From: Acanthosoma haemorrhoidale
Lineage: Eukaryota > Arthropoda > Insecta > Hemiptera > Acanthosomatidae
Direction: 5' to 3'
Assembly (NCBI GenBank): GCA_930367205.1
Contig: OV884011.1
Span: 144,209,937 to 144,273,936, forward strand
DNA: 64,000 nt
The position numbers were made by a program, and so were the translations under genes. Each line of letters starts with the position of its first letter. Positions within the stretch are counted from its first letter, which is position 1. This document shows positions 11,857 through 22,481 of this stretch, in pieces. The notes under the pieces were generated by a model. The model worked only from the letters and a program-made list of their open reading frames with translations, searched no databases and was not told the DNA's origin.

Positions 11857-12836
11857 ATGTTGAGGGATTCCACCAGCCCAAAAGACACTGTCGACCCAGA
11901 ACAGTGCCACAAAGTGTAACCCAGGTTACGAATTCTTTTGAACCCCTAAATACGGTTCAACCCCAAACATCACAAACCGAGCCCATGACCACTAAGCCCA
12001 AACCAATACCTTCCCTAGTAATGGGAAAATTAAATAGTTACGACCTAACACGGCTCCTCAACGAACACAAAATCACTGGATACCATGTAGTAAAAGAACA
12101 ACAGGATACTTAAGTGTTTTGTGCCACGGTACAAGCCCTATTAACAACAGCCGCCGCTCTTAAAGCAGCTAAAATACCTTTCCACACCTACGCCCCGAAG
12201 GGAACCAAACTGAACGGCGCCAAAACCGAAACTGAGCCAGTTCTCGTAATAGGGGACGCCACACTTACTGCGGACAAACTCAAACAGATCCGACATGTAA
12301 ATGATGTGCTATTCCGAGTAAGCACATATAACGAGAAACGTGGCATCCCCATGTGCCAGAATTGTCAAGAATATGGCCATACCAGGCGATATTGCTTTAA
12401 GTCCCCGAAATGCGTGAAGTGCAGCCAGCCTCACGAAACAAAGAAATGCCCACGTGACCAGGTGGTGCCCCTACGCTGTGCTAACTGCGGGGAGGGCCAT
12501 GTTGCTTCATGTCAGCAGTGCCCCTACAGAATAAAACTGATGCAGGCAATGGAGGTTAGACGCCAGGCCAAGCATAAAACGATTGCATTATCTAGGGACA
12601 CTAGATTCGCTCCGGGACCCACGCCTCCAAGACAAACGACTTCTTACTCTCAGGTGACCACTAGGCAGCACCTGATAACGGAAAAGTTTCCCGCGACCTC
12701 GACCCCACCCAATTCAAACATGGATGCCATGTTCAACATGTTAAGCACCATGATCACATCTACGAATCAGCTGATGTCACAGCTGACTAGTCTCATCGAT
12801 AGAGTTCTTGCAAGAATCGATAGAACAGCAACATAA
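11857..12836 (+). pseudogene. LINE B ORF1 (zinc-knuckle protein), one in-frame stop
   Basis: Encodes the RNA-binding ORF1 protein of a LINE. The frame is open from about 11850 to the stop at 12834-12836 except for a TAA at 12111-12113, which splits it into 69 and 240 codons. Three knuckle-type motifs are visible in the second part: CQNCQEYGHTRRYC, CVKCSQPHETKKC and CANCGEGHVASC. An acidic-to-neutral C-terminus with several methionines and serines follows. An ATG at 11857 lies in the adjacent frame and would need a one-base shift, so the true start may have been damaged. Apart from these two lesions the ORF is well preserved, which suggests a fairly young copy. Confidence 0.75.
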
Positions 12837-14625
12837 CGATAGCCAAGCTCCTAATAACCCAGATCAACAAAAATAAAAGGCACCTGATCATTGGAGACCT
12901 GAATGCCAATCACAGCTGGTGGAGTGGAACAACAGCTAATTCCCTCGGCAGCAACATAATCAAGACGCCGTTCACAGTGATCCACCCAGGCGTACCGACA
13001 TTTCGGCAATATGGTAACCCAGATAAGCTTCCACACCAGACTTATTTCATACCCAACAACCTCATCGGGTCACCGGCTGCTCGGCGTTCGATTTTAAATC
13101 TTCAGACCTTAGACCTATTCTCTATGAGCTTGAAGGCAACATTCCAGAGCCACCTGCTACAAGATATGACAACCGAGAGGCCAATTGGGCGCAATATAAA
13201 CATCTCATTAGTGCCGAGTTGCCACCAATTGCGCCTCTTAGACATACTTGGGATATTGACAGCGCCATCAATCAGTTGCAGGCCACCATTGTCTGAGCAG
13301 CTGATGTCTCCATAACAAAGTTCGCCCCGGTACCGGCTTCCCTGAGGAAGCCACCAGAACACATCATGCAACTGATACGGCAACGTAATAATATTAAAAA
13401 CAGGTGGTTCCGGACGAAAAACAAAGACATGAGGCCTGTGCTAAACACTCTAACTACTCAAATAACATCTCTAATGATCAAGTGGAAGAGCTCTATGTGG
13501 GGTGACCGTCTCCGCAGTTTACACAGTGACTACAAAGCATTTTGGCGGCTGGTTAAAACATCTGTAACCAAGAAAAACACTGTAAGACTGGTAAACAACG
13601 GGCAGTTCATGTCTGTTGCAGAACAGGTAGACATACTAGCCGACCACTTGAGAGGGGATAGAGAAAGTGATCCAAACACAGCGCCCGACCGGTGGACCCC
13701 TACCCTCACTACTATATATACCTCCTACCAGCAGGTTGTAGCAATCATTCGTCGCACCAGAGGCAACAGAGAACCAGGGGATGATAACATCCATAACATC
13801 CTTCTAAAGCAGCTACCACGGAAGGGAATATCTCATATAGTGAACATCCTCAACTCTTCACTTAGACTACACTACTTTCCCCAGACATGGAAGCACGCCG
13901 TCGTCGTCCCACTATTGAAACCGGCCAAGAATGGATACGAGCCAGCTCACTACAGGCCCATCAGTCTGCTGACCCAATTATCAAAAATATACGAGAGGAT
14001 TCTCTACGGCCATCTCACCAGACACTGTGACGCTCAAGACATTATACCACCTCAACAGACCGGCTTCAGTAAAGGACTCAGCTCACACTGCAATCTAGTG
14101 AAACAGCAGCGGCACGTTACAACGAACATGCGAAACAACAGAGTCACTGCGATGATCTCCCTTGACTGTAAAAAAGCATTTGACTCTGTAGATTATCGTA
14201 CACTCCTGTGACGCCTGAACGAGCACAAATTTCCTGCGCAACTCCAGAACATCATGACTTCCTATCTAGCAGGCAGAACCTTTTCTGTGTGGATAGGAGC
14301 CATATCAACCACCAGAAGAGATTTCGTCGTCGGACTTCCCCAACGGTCGGTGCTGGGACCCCTACCCTTCAACATCTACACCACGCACATAGTAGGAGCA
14401 TCATACTCCAATTGTGAGGTAGCAGCATATGCGGACGATATAGGGGTCTACAGCACCAGCCTCAACCCAGCGAAAGCTCTAAAGGCTGCAGAGGGCGCCA
14501 GTCAGTTAATCACCGACAGGCTACGAGCTCAAGGGATCGTCTTCTCCTTCCAGCATGGAAAACGGAAGCGTCCAACCAGCTTCGCCATAGACGGGAATGA
14601 ATGCAAACTTTCCAACAGCATATAA
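12837..14625 (+). pseudogene. LINE B ORF2: partial endonuclease plus RT, broken
   Basis: The first recognisable block is HLIIGDLNANHSWWSG (near 12880), the second half of the LINE endonuclease. The N-terminal catalytic half is missing, because the block follows the ORF1 stop by less than 50 bp. RT motifs follow: AVVVPLLKPAKNGYEPAHYR, then RPISLLTQLSKIYERILYG, TGFSKGLSSH, MISLDCKKAFDSVD (motif A), a stop at 14209-14211, GLPQRSVLGPLPFN and AAYADDIGVYS (motif C, near 14430). The frame ends at 14623-14625, before the thumb and C-terminal domain would be complete. Two stops plus the deletion make it non-functional. Confidence 0.75.
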
Positions 14626-14780
14626 TACAGTAAATACATAGAATAACACGCTTAGCAATAATCTGTATATTTTCAAGTTCACCCTCCGGTAAACTTACTT
14701 TGTTACGGCTTTTTTCATATTAATAATGAGAGTGACGGGCAATATGTACTTAATCTAGAACAAATATCATAAATAAAATA
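14361..14780 (+). repeat. left copy of a 420-bp duplication flanking the BEL element
   Basis: This stretch (end of the LINE B RT plus AT-rich downstream DNA) is repeated at 21106-21525, immediately after the 3' LTR, in the same orientation. Base-by-base comparison shows one difference (G at 14497, A at 21242). The right copy begins exactly at the 3' LTR edge. The match ends at 14780/21525, one base before the 5' LTR. Confidence 0.95.
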
Positions 14781-14781
14781 A

Positions 14782-15670
14782 TGTTGGGTCCCAACTATTT
14801 TTTTATTATTTTTTTTCACTCACGTAATTATAACGATTAATTTTATTTTATTTGTTAAAAGAAAAAAAAAAAGACAAGATTGTATTATTTGTTGTATTGA
14901 TATGCATAATTAGTAATTAAGGTTGTTTACGTCTAAGCAAGTGATAAGGTGACCTCTAATGCGATCGGCAATTGTTTTGGCATGGCGGATCAACTCCGAT
15001 CGTCATCTAATTACTGGCTCAGTTCCCTGAAAGTTGTGAACGAAGAAGGACGCTTGGAAATTTGTTGATTGATGTTGACCCCAGATTCACCCTACTTCTT
15101 CATCGCTGACTGTACACCGGACATCCACCACCCACCCACGCTCCCCATTGTTTGGAGAGTGAACATCGAGAAGAATTTTTCTTCTCCACTTTGGGATCTC
15201 CGGTAAGCGGTTATTTTGATAGTACACACACCAATTATCTCCAGATTCAGCTCACATCATCCTTTCACTTGCAAAGAATAGAATATTATTGACTTTTGGT
15301 GATTGACACTGTTAAATTTAGTAAATATAGGATTTAATTAATTTTTATTTATACTAAAGCGTAAAGACATTTATATTTTTGTTATCTATGTTTCTTTCAT
15401 TTTATTTTTAGATTAATAACCCCGTTACTAACATTACTTTTTTTTTGTTTATATATATACGATTATTACATATGTATTGCCAGTTTATAATTTTAGTTTT
15501 TTTTTGTATAATCTTTCCTCAATTATATTTTGTGTAAACAATCTTGTTTTTTGTTGTTTTTCTGGGAAAATGCAGGCATCCATTCTTGTACTTTTTTTCT
15601 GAATTTCACAGCCGGTAATTTGCAAGGGACAGAAGTTCGGCGACGTAATTTACTAGCCCCTTCTTCCACA
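14782..15670 (+). repeat. 5' LTR of the BEL/Pao element
   Basis: 889 bp, TG...CA bounded. It carries the palindrome GTTGGGTCCCAAC at its start and an AT-rich second half with TATATATATAC near 15450. The matching 3' LTR is at 20217-21105. It should act as the element's promoter. Confidence 0.95.
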
Positions 15671-15828
15671 TCTTTTGGTCCTCCGTGTTCGGATATTGTG
15701 ATTCAGAAAAAAGTAATTGTATTTACAACTTTCCGTCTTGATCCTTTTATATAATCATCTTCCCACTCACAAGATTTGTTTATTTTAATTGGTATTTTAT
15801 TTGTTTATTGATAAATTCTGCCATCAAC
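15671..15828 (+). other. BEL leader and possible primer binding site
   Basis: The leader lies between the LTR and the gag start. TGGTCCTCCGTGTTCGG (15676-15692) begins with the TGG expected to pair with a tRNA CCA end and lies five bases after the LTR, so it is a candidate primer binding site. The matching tRNA was not identified. Confidence 0.4.
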
Positions 15829-18800
15829 ATGCCTCCTAAAGTTAACCAGGATGATTCGGAAGAGCAAATGGATGCTCTTAGCGATGAATTCAAGGACTTA
15901 GCTGATGATATTAATGAAACTAAGACCGTTGGGTTATCAATGGGAACTGACTCAACCAAACAAAAAATCTTCGCTGCTCGCATTTCTCGACTAGACAGTG
16001 CTTATGAGAAGTTTTCAGCGTGTTATTTGAGCTTGAGAAGGGTAGTAAAAAGGTTAAAGAGGCCCTTAACAGAATACGAACTGGTTTATAAAGAAGTCCG
16101 TGCCAGCTATTACGAAGCGATAGCATTGGGTTTTTCTATTGCCCCTAAGGAATCTGAATCCACTGGAAATAGATCACTGGTTGAAAGAGGCGAAGAATAT
16201 TCGCAATTACGCCTTCCCACAATTAATATTCCTACTTTTTCAGGCAATATTTCAGATTGGCCTTCGTTTAAGGATACCTTTTCTTCCATGATTCATGATA
16301 ATATGGACTTGAATCCCATTCAAAAATTCCATTATTTGAAGTCCTCCCTAAAAGGTGGAGCGGCTCAAATTATCACGGCTATCAATGTCACTCTCGACGG
16401 CTACGATCAAGCTTGGGCAGCTTTAACTAAAAGGTATGACAGCCAACGATTACAGGCCACCCACCATCTGATGAATATATTCAATTTTCCACCACTTCAA
16501 AAATGTTCCCTCGCAACTCTTGATCACTTTTCGTCAGTAATTCTTGAAAGCGCTGCAGCCTTTAATAGATTGAACTTAGCTGATCCCGCAGGCTTTATAT
16601 TGTACACGTTTGCCGTCAGGCTGTTAGATGCCAAAACTCGAGAGCGTTTCGAAAACGAATTTGGTTCCAGATCTGAAACTCCGACTTGGAAGGAATTTTC
16701 GGATTTTATCCACCAATTAATCATTCAGCTTCAAGCAAATACTATGACGTCAAACCAAAAGGCCACTCCAGCTAACACTGACTACAAATATACTCACCAG
16801 GCAAAAAAGGTGTTGATGTCTTCCGGAGCAGTCACCGAACAATTTAAATGCCCCGTCTGTACGGAGAATCATAAAATTTATGATTGTCCTAAGTTTCGAT
16901 CACTCGCTCCCAGACAAAGATTTGAAAAAATCAAATTGTTAAACCGTTGCCTCAACTGTTTTGCTTCAGGTCATTCAGCTTCGAAATGCCCCTCTACCCA
17001 TTGTTGCAAGCAGTGTCATTTATGGCACCATTCTCTTTTACATTTTTCGAAAGGTTCTGACACCCGCTCCATATCAAATCGTAATCAAGGTCATTCCGTT
17101 TCTAGTGTACACTCATCACTGCGAACTCATTCGTCTGAAAACTCTACAAGGAAATCTCACAATATACCCACACACTCCGAGTCTTCACAAATAACAACCA
17201 ATAGTCCCAACCCCCCAGCCGTACAAACATCCGTGTTGTCGTCGGCTTCGACAGAACGAATAAATGTTCTTTTGGGCACGGCTCTATTTAAGATTAAAGA
17301 CTCCTTTGGTTGTTACCAGTTGGTGCGAGCTCTAATTGATAGTGGGTCTCAACGCTCCTTTATCACCTCACAATGTGCAAGGCGATTACGTTTGCAACTT
17401 ATTCCAAATGATCATAATTTGGTTGGTTTCGGGAGCCATCCTATTTCTGGTTGTAAGCACCAAGTTTATTGCAGTATTTCTTCCAATAAGGTAGAATCGC
17501 CAGCGCATCACACATACGCAATTGTGATTGATTGTATTAGCAACGAGATGCCCTGCGAAATCATCATGGATACGGTAGTCCAACATTATCAACATTTACA
17601 TCTTGCAGATCCAATGTTCAATCAGCCAGGGCCCATAGAATTTCTTGTTGGTGCTGATCTATTTGGGGAAATCTTGGAAGGAGAGGTAGTAAAATCAGCT
17701 CATGGATTTCCCAATGCCATAAAAACCACACTTGGTTGGATTTTATTAGGACCCATTACAACGGCAAATCGATTTCTCTGCAGCACTACCTTGCTCGCTA
17801 ATTCTACACCTTCATCTGAACTTCAGGAGTTAACTCAGGTGATGACTCGTTTTTGGGAAGTCGAGGAAATAAATGATCTTCCGAGAACCAATCCACTTGA
17901 TATAAAAAGTGAGGATCATTTTAAAAGGACGCACTCTCGAACACCCTCCGGTAGATACATGGTCCGTTTACCCTTTAAAACGCAACCTCTCAACTTAAAA
18001 CTCGATTGGGATGACCCGATTCCACCTGCTATTTCCAAGTCCTGGGAAATACTCTTTAAAGATCTGGCGCAATTAGAAGCTATTAAGATTCCCCGTGGTC
18101 TTAAACAACACTCCCCAGCAGAGATGTCTGTTGTGGAATTCGCTGACGCATCTTCTTTAGGTTATGCGGCAGTTCTCTATCTTCGTTCTCAGGATCAATT
18201 GGAAAGGGTAGACTCCCATCTGAGGATCGCTAAAACCCGATTAGCTCCATTAAAAACCCTCTCAATTCCAAGGCTTGAACTATGCGCTGCTCTACTTCTT
18301 GTCAACCTTTTGCGATCTGTTCAACTCATTACACAACGATTAAAACCAACCTCTATTTTCTTGTTGTCTGATTCTTCCACCGTTTTATCGTGGTTAAATA
18401 CACCTGTCCATCAACTGAAAACATTCATGGCCAATCGAATAGTGAAAATTTTAGATAACTCCTTTCTCCCTAATTGGCATCACATTCGTTCAGAAGATAA
18501 TGCCGCTGACATTGCGTCTCGGGGAACTTCTCCATCAGACTTGGTCAATCATTCAGTTTGGTGGAAGGGACCTGACTGGATGAAGAAACCATTGTCGGAA
18601 TGGCCATTAACTAAGCCAACAAAATCATCGAATTGTTCAGACTTACCTGAGACAAAACCAGTTTGTACTATCTTGGCTACCACAACCAATGCATCGTCTT
18701 TATTTGAAGTTATTGAAAAATTCTCATCCTATTCCAAATTAATTAGGGTACTTGCATATGTCCAACGCTTTATCGTAAATTCTCACCCTCATTCAACCAA

Positions 18801-20169
18801 GATAAAAGGTCAATTAAGCTTAGAGGAACTTCGTCAAGCTACTCACACCTTGGTGAAAATAGTTCAAAGACATCATTTCCCCTCTGTAAGCTCCAAACCT
18901 TCTCTTATAACATCGCTAAAATCATTATCCGTTTTTATCGATTCTCGTGGAGTGTACAGGGTGGGCGGTCGCCTCAGTAATGCCCCTATAAATTATGATG
19001 CCAAACATCCCGTGTTGTTACCCTCTAAATCACATTTTGTGGAACTACTTGTCGACCACTACCATATTGTTTATTTACATGCAGGACATCAGCTCCTCCA
19101 TTCAATACTACGTCATCATTATTGGATTATTTCAGCAAGACGTCAGATACGCACTCGAATTCACCGATGTTTGAAATGCCATCGCCTAAAAGTAAGACCT
19201 TATACACCTTACATGGGAAATTTGCCAATGTCAAGATTCGAGCAAGGCCGACCCTTTATCAATGTCGGGATTGATTTCGCTGGTCCATTCTCAATCCGTG
19301 AATCCTCTCGCCGTAAGGCTGCCCTTGGCAAAGCGTATGCCTGCTTATTTGTGTGCATGAGCACAAAGGCGTTGCACATTGAGATCGTGTCGCAATTGAC
19401 AACAGTAGCCTTCTTAGCCTGTTTAGACAGATTTATAGCTCGACGAGGACTACCCAGCAGAATATTCTCCGATAATGGAACAAATTTTGTAGGAGCGTCA
19501 CGACATTTAAAAGAGCTATACTCCTGGTGGAATACCTACTCCCTGAAAAAGGACATCGAAAACTACTTCGTCAATCGAGAAATGAAATGGAGTTTTATCC
19601 CTCCATTCACACCTCATTTCGGTGGTTTGTGGGAGGCTGGTGTGAAGTCGTTTAAGTATCACCTTAGGAGAGTAATGGATTGCCAACCCCTTACATTTGA
19701 AGAACTCTCCACCATCGCAAATCGCATAGAAGCGATTTTGAATTCTCGACCCATGCATCCTATGTCATCATCACCAGAAGACTTGGATGTCTTGACGCCG
19801 GGTCATTTCCTGATTGGTGCCCCTCTAGTTGCTCTGCCAGAACCAGAGTCAATCGAGCCATCGCGCCATCCAATCTCGAGATGGAATCTCATTCATCGCT
19901 GCATAGGCAATATTTGGAAACAATGGCGACGGGACTACTTACATTGCCTACAACAGCGTAGTAAATGGACTACTGAATCGGCAAATGTAAATATCGGCAC
20001 ACTTGTGCTTCTTATTGACCCTAATGTACCTCCCCTCAGTTGGCCTGTAGGGCGCATTAAAGAAGTTTTTCCTGGACAAGACGGGATTGTCAGGGTAGTA
20101 AAGGTGAAAACCTCTACAAACGAGTATACCCGTTCCGTTACGCGCCTAGCTCCATTGTTACCTCCATAG
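15829..20169 (+). CDS. BEL/Pao Gag-Pol polyprotein without reverse transcriptase
   Basis: A single open frame of 1446 codons from ATG 15829 (MPPKVNQDD) to TAG. Domains in order: a gag DUF1759-like segment about residues 127-290 (LRLPTINIPTFSGNISDW); knuckle-like Cys/His motifs about 338-405 (CPVCTENHKIYDC, CLNCFASGHSASKC); an aspartic protease with ALIDSGSQRSF, D504; a pre-RT linker. The frame then passes at about residue 723/724 from LPFKTQPLNL straight to KLDWDDP, the start of the Pao RNase H segment. RNase H acidic residues are present (FADAS D773, RLELC E817, LSDSS D848, NAADIASRG). An HHCC zinc segment follows at about 1073-1121. The integrase core has GIDFAGPF D1149, SDNGTNF D1215 and GGLWEAG E1269, then a DUF5641-like tail. 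All RT motifs, including the YVDD box, are missing, and the junction is in frame. Full BEL polyproteins are several hundred residues longer. This copy cannot copy its own RNA. Confidence 0.93.
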   Translation: MPPKVNQDDSEEQMDALSDEFKDLADDINETKTVGLSMGTDSTKQKIFAARISRLDSAYEKFSACYLSLRRVVKRLKRPLTEYELVYKEVRASYYEAIALGFSIAPKESESTGNRSLVERGEEYSQLRLPTINIPTFSGNISDWPSFKDTFSSMIHDNMDLNPIQKFHYLKSSLKGGAAQIITAINVTLDGYDQAWAALTKRYDSQRLQATHHLMNIFNFPPLQKCSLATLDHFSSVILESAAAFNRLNLADPAGFILYTFAVRLLDAKTRERFENEFGSRSETPTWKEFSDFIHQLIIQLQANTMTSNQKATPANTDYKYTHQAKKVLMSSGAVTEQFKCPVCTENHKIYDCPKFRSLAPRQRFEKIKLLNRCLNCFASGHSASKCPSTHCCKQCHLWHHSLLHFSKGSDTRSISNRNQGHSVSSVHSSLRTHSSENSTRKSHNIPTHSESSQITTNSPNPPAVQTSVLSSASTERINVLLGTALFKIKDSFGCYQLVRALIDSGSQRSFITSQCARRLRLQLIPNDHNLVGFGSHPISGCKHQVYCSISSNKVESPAHHTYAIVIDCISNEMPCEIIMDTVVQHYQHLHLADPMFNQPGPIEFLVGADLFGEILEGEVVKSAHGFPNAIKTTLGWILLGPITTANRFLCSTTLLANSTPSSELQELTQVMTRFWEVEEINDLPRTNPLDIKSEDHFKRTHSRTPSGRYMVRLPFKTQPLNLKLDWDDPIPPAISKSWEILFKDLAQLEAIKIPRGLKQHSPAEMSVVEFADASSLGYAAVLYLRSQDQLERVDSHLRIAKTRLAPLKTLSIPRLELCAALLLVNLLRSVQLITQRLKPTSIFLLSDSSTVLSWLNTPVHQLKTFMANRIVKILDNSFLPNWHHIRSEDNAADIASRGTSPSDLVNHSVWWKGPDWMKKPLSEWPLTKPTKSSNCSDLPETKPVCTILATTTNASSLFEVIEKFSSYSKLIRVLAYVQRFIVNSHPHSTKIKGQLSLEELRQATHTLVKIVQRHHFPSVSSKPSLITSLKSLSVFIDSRGVYRVGGRLSNAPINYDAKHPVLLPSKSHFVELLVDHYHIVYLHAGHQLLHSILRHHYWIISARRQIRTRIHRCLKCHRLKVRPYTPYMGNLPMSRFEQGRPFINVGIDFAGPFSIRESSRRKAALGKAYACLFVCMSTKALHIEIVSQLTTVAFLACLDRFIARRGLPSRIFSDNGTNFVGASRHLKELYSWWNTYSLKKDIENYFVNREMKWSFIPPFTPHFGGLWEAGVKSFKYHLRRVMDCQPLTFEELSTIANRIEAILNSRPMHPMSSSPEDLDVLTPGHFLIGAPLVALPEPESIEPSRHPISRWNLIHRCIGNIWKQWRRDYLHCLQQRSKWTTESANVNIGTLVLLIDPNVPPLSWPVGRIKEVFPGQDGIVRVVKVKTSTNEYTRSVTRLAPLLPP

Positions 20170-20205
20170 TGTGTTAATCTACCTGGAAATTTTCTACGCA
20201 AATTT

Positions 20206-20216
20206 GGTGGGCGGTA
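20206..20216 (+). other. polypurine tract
   Basis: GGTGGGCGGTA directly abuts the 3' LTR start. It is the expected plus-strand DNA primer position for an LTR retrotransposon. Confidence 0.7.
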
Positions 20217-21105
20217 TGTTGGGTCCCAACTATTTTTTTATTATTTTTTTTCACTCACGTAATTATAACGATTAATTTTATTTTATTTGTTAAAAGAAAA
20301 AAAAAAGGACAAGATTGTATTATTTGTTGTATTGATATGCATAATTAGTAATTAAGGTTGTTTACGTCTAAGCAAGTGATAAGGTGACCTCTAATGCGAT
20401 CGGCAATTGTTTTGGCATGGCGGATCAACTCCGATCGTCATCTAATTACTGGCTCAGTTCCCTGAAAGTTGTGAACGAAGAAGGACGCTTGGAAATTTGT
20501 TGATTGATGTTGACCCCAGATTCACCCTACTTCTTCATCGCTGACTGTACACCGGACATCCACCACCCACCCACGCTCCCCATTGTTTGGAGAGTGAACA
20601 TCGAGAAGAATTTTTCTTCTCCACTTTGGGATCTCCGGTAAGCGGTTATTTTGATAGTACACACACCAATTATCTCCAGATTCAGCTCACATCATCCTTT
20701 CACTTGCAAAGAATAGAATATTATTGACTTTTGGTGATTGACACTGTTAAATTTAGTAAATATAGGATTTAATTAATTTTTATTTATACTAAAGCGTAAA
20801 GACATTTATATTTTTGTTATCTATGTTTCTTTCATTTTATTTTTAGATTAATAACCCCGTTACTAACATTACTTTTTTTTTGTTTATATATATACGATTA
20901 TTACATATGTATTGCCAGTTTATAATTTTAGTTTTTTTTTGTATAATCTTTCCTCAATTATATTTTGTGTAAACAATCTTGTTTTTTGTTGTTTTTCTGG
21001 GAAAATGCAGGCATCCATTCTTGTACTTTTTTTCTGAATTTCACAGCCGGTAATTTGCAAGGGACAGAAGTTCGGCGACGTAATTTACTAGCCCCTTCTT
21101 CCACA
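20217..21105 (+). repeat. 3' LTR of the BEL/Pao element
   Basis: 889 bp and identical to the 5' LTR except one A/G difference at 20307. It is followed without a gap by the right copy of the 420-bp flanking duplication. Confidence 0.95.
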
Positions 21106-21525
21106 CCTACCCTTCAACATCTACACCACGCACATAGTAGGAGCATCATACTCCAATTGTGAGGTAGCAGCATATGCGGACGATATAGGGGTCTACAGCA
21201 CCAGCCTCAACCCAGCGAAAGCTCTAAAGGCTGCAGAGGGCACCAGTCAGTTAATCACCGACAGGCTACGAGCTCAAGGGATCGTCTTCTCCTTCCAGCA
21301 TGGAAAACGGAAGCGTCCAACCAGCTTCGCCATAGACGGGAATGAATGCAAACTTTCCAACAGCATATAATACAGTAAATACATAGAATAACACGCTTAG
21401 CAATAATCTGTATATTTTCAAGTTCACCCTCCGGTAAACTTACTTTGTTACGGCTTTTTTCATATTAATAATGAGAGTGACGGGCAATATGTACTTAATC
21501 TAGAACAAATATCATAAATAAAATA
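21106..21525 (+). repeat. right copy of the 420-bp flanking duplication
   Basis: Repeats 14361-14780 with one mismatch in 420. It starts inside the LINE B RT (YADD region), includes the RT stop and continues through the downstream AT-rich DNA. Beyond 21525 the sequence is new and should represent the original flank on this side. Confidence 0.95.
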
Positions 21526-21819
21526 TAATATAAATTACAACCAAATCCAATTTCGCTTTATTAAATAAATAAAAAGATCCAATAATAAATATAAATGTAG
21601 CCCATCTAAACCCTAATACAACTAAACCTTGACCTGGTATAAAACTTAAAAAAATAAAATAGAATTAATTTCTAGTAAAACACTCAAATATCAGAGGTAT
21701 GTAAGGGTAAAAAAAATAGGGTAAAATTTAATGTGGGCTATCGATTAAAGGACAGGCTGCTCTGGAATGACAAAGTACTGTCAAATTCTTTTAATTTAAA
21801 GCTCATAACTATTATTATT
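21526..21819. other. AT-rich flank, no gene
   Basis: AT-rich sequence between the duplicated flank and the next LINE A copy. Nothing else seen. Confidence 0.5.
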
Positions 21820-22092
21820 ATATTTTTTTTAATATATATTATTATATTATATTCCTTTATTGTGCTATAATTATAAGGCAATAAGTAATTAAGATAAATG
21901 CTCTCATTCATACCATATTTACAGTTCATCATTCACTCGCTCATTCATACAATATTTACAGACAGCCCAGAGACCTCCCAAATCCACATGCGAAGAGAAA
22001 GCGGAGTCTTGGGAAGTCCCCCACGCTCCTCCGTCAGCCGCGTCACCGGATACTAGCCAGTGGAGGCTGACCAAGAGCGCGAGAGGATAACT
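21820..22092 (-). mobile_element. LINE A 3'-end copy B
   Basis: Reverse-oriented copy of the family A 3' UTR. Both UGUAAAUA motifs are intact (complement of TATTTACA at 21953-21960 and 21916-21923). GTCCTCCC-type and GGTCAGCCTCCACTGGC sequences match the longest copy. 5'-truncated and non-coding. Confidence 0.85.
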
Positions 22093-22481
22093 ATTAATAC
22101 CAATGAAATAATTTTGCATTTTCAATAATAGGGTATCTAGTTGACAAAAAAATAATTCATATAATCTAATTGACCAAAACTATAAAACCGAAATTCAAAA
22201 TATTTCACCTAAGAAAAATTAAATTTAAATTCAACAATAAAACTTATAGATACACAATAAAATAATATTAATTTTAACTAATTGGATAAGAGCAGTCGCT
22301 GGCACAATTTCGACTAGTCAAAAAATAAATTGACTTTATCCCAAATAATTGAATTTAAAAATATAAAACACTGCTCAATAAATTAAATTTCATACCATTA
22401 AAAAATGAATGCAAAGTACGCAAAAACTTACTTGTAAAATCACCAAATAATTAATGTGAAGAAATAGAATCAATTCCAATT
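22093..22481. other. AT-rich non-coding stretch
   Basis: Nothing recognisable. Confidence 0.5.

Larger units (their letters stand above)
11499..14780 (+). mobile_element. second LINE (family B), interrupted by a BEL/Pao element
   Basis: A non-LTR retrotransposon copy with a GC-rich 5' UTR beginning near CAGTGGCGC (11502). It carries ORF1 with zinc knuckles (to 12836), an endonuclease missing its first half, and an RT with YADD. It is more GC-rich than its surroundings and distinct in sequence from family A. Recognisable coding sequence stops at 14625 without the usual C-terminal domain, and AT-rich sequence follows. The BEL/Pao element sits at 14782. The segment 14361-14780 is repeated on the far side of it. 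The clade (Jockey, or a related I/R1-type group) is not settled by eye. Confidence 0.8.
14782..21105 (+). mobile_element. BEL/Pao LTR retrotransposon lacking its RT domain
   Basis: A 6.3-kb element with 889-bp LTRs at both ends, each starting TGTTGGGTCCCAAC and ending TTCTTCCACA, and one long gag-pol frame between them. The two LTRs differ at one position (A14872 against G20307), so by the usual LTR argument the insertion is recent. Protease, RNase H, integrase and DUF5641-type segments are intact, but RT is absent. No 4-6 bp target duplication is present at the edges: ATAA precedes the 5' LTR and CCTA follows the 3' LTR. The flanks instead carry a 420-bp duplication. It is nested in LINE B. 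Confidence 0.95.

Noticed and set aside
16961..17595. Short frames inside the BEL polyprotein in other phases
   Set aside because: Overlap the long Gag-Pol frame and have no recognisable domains.
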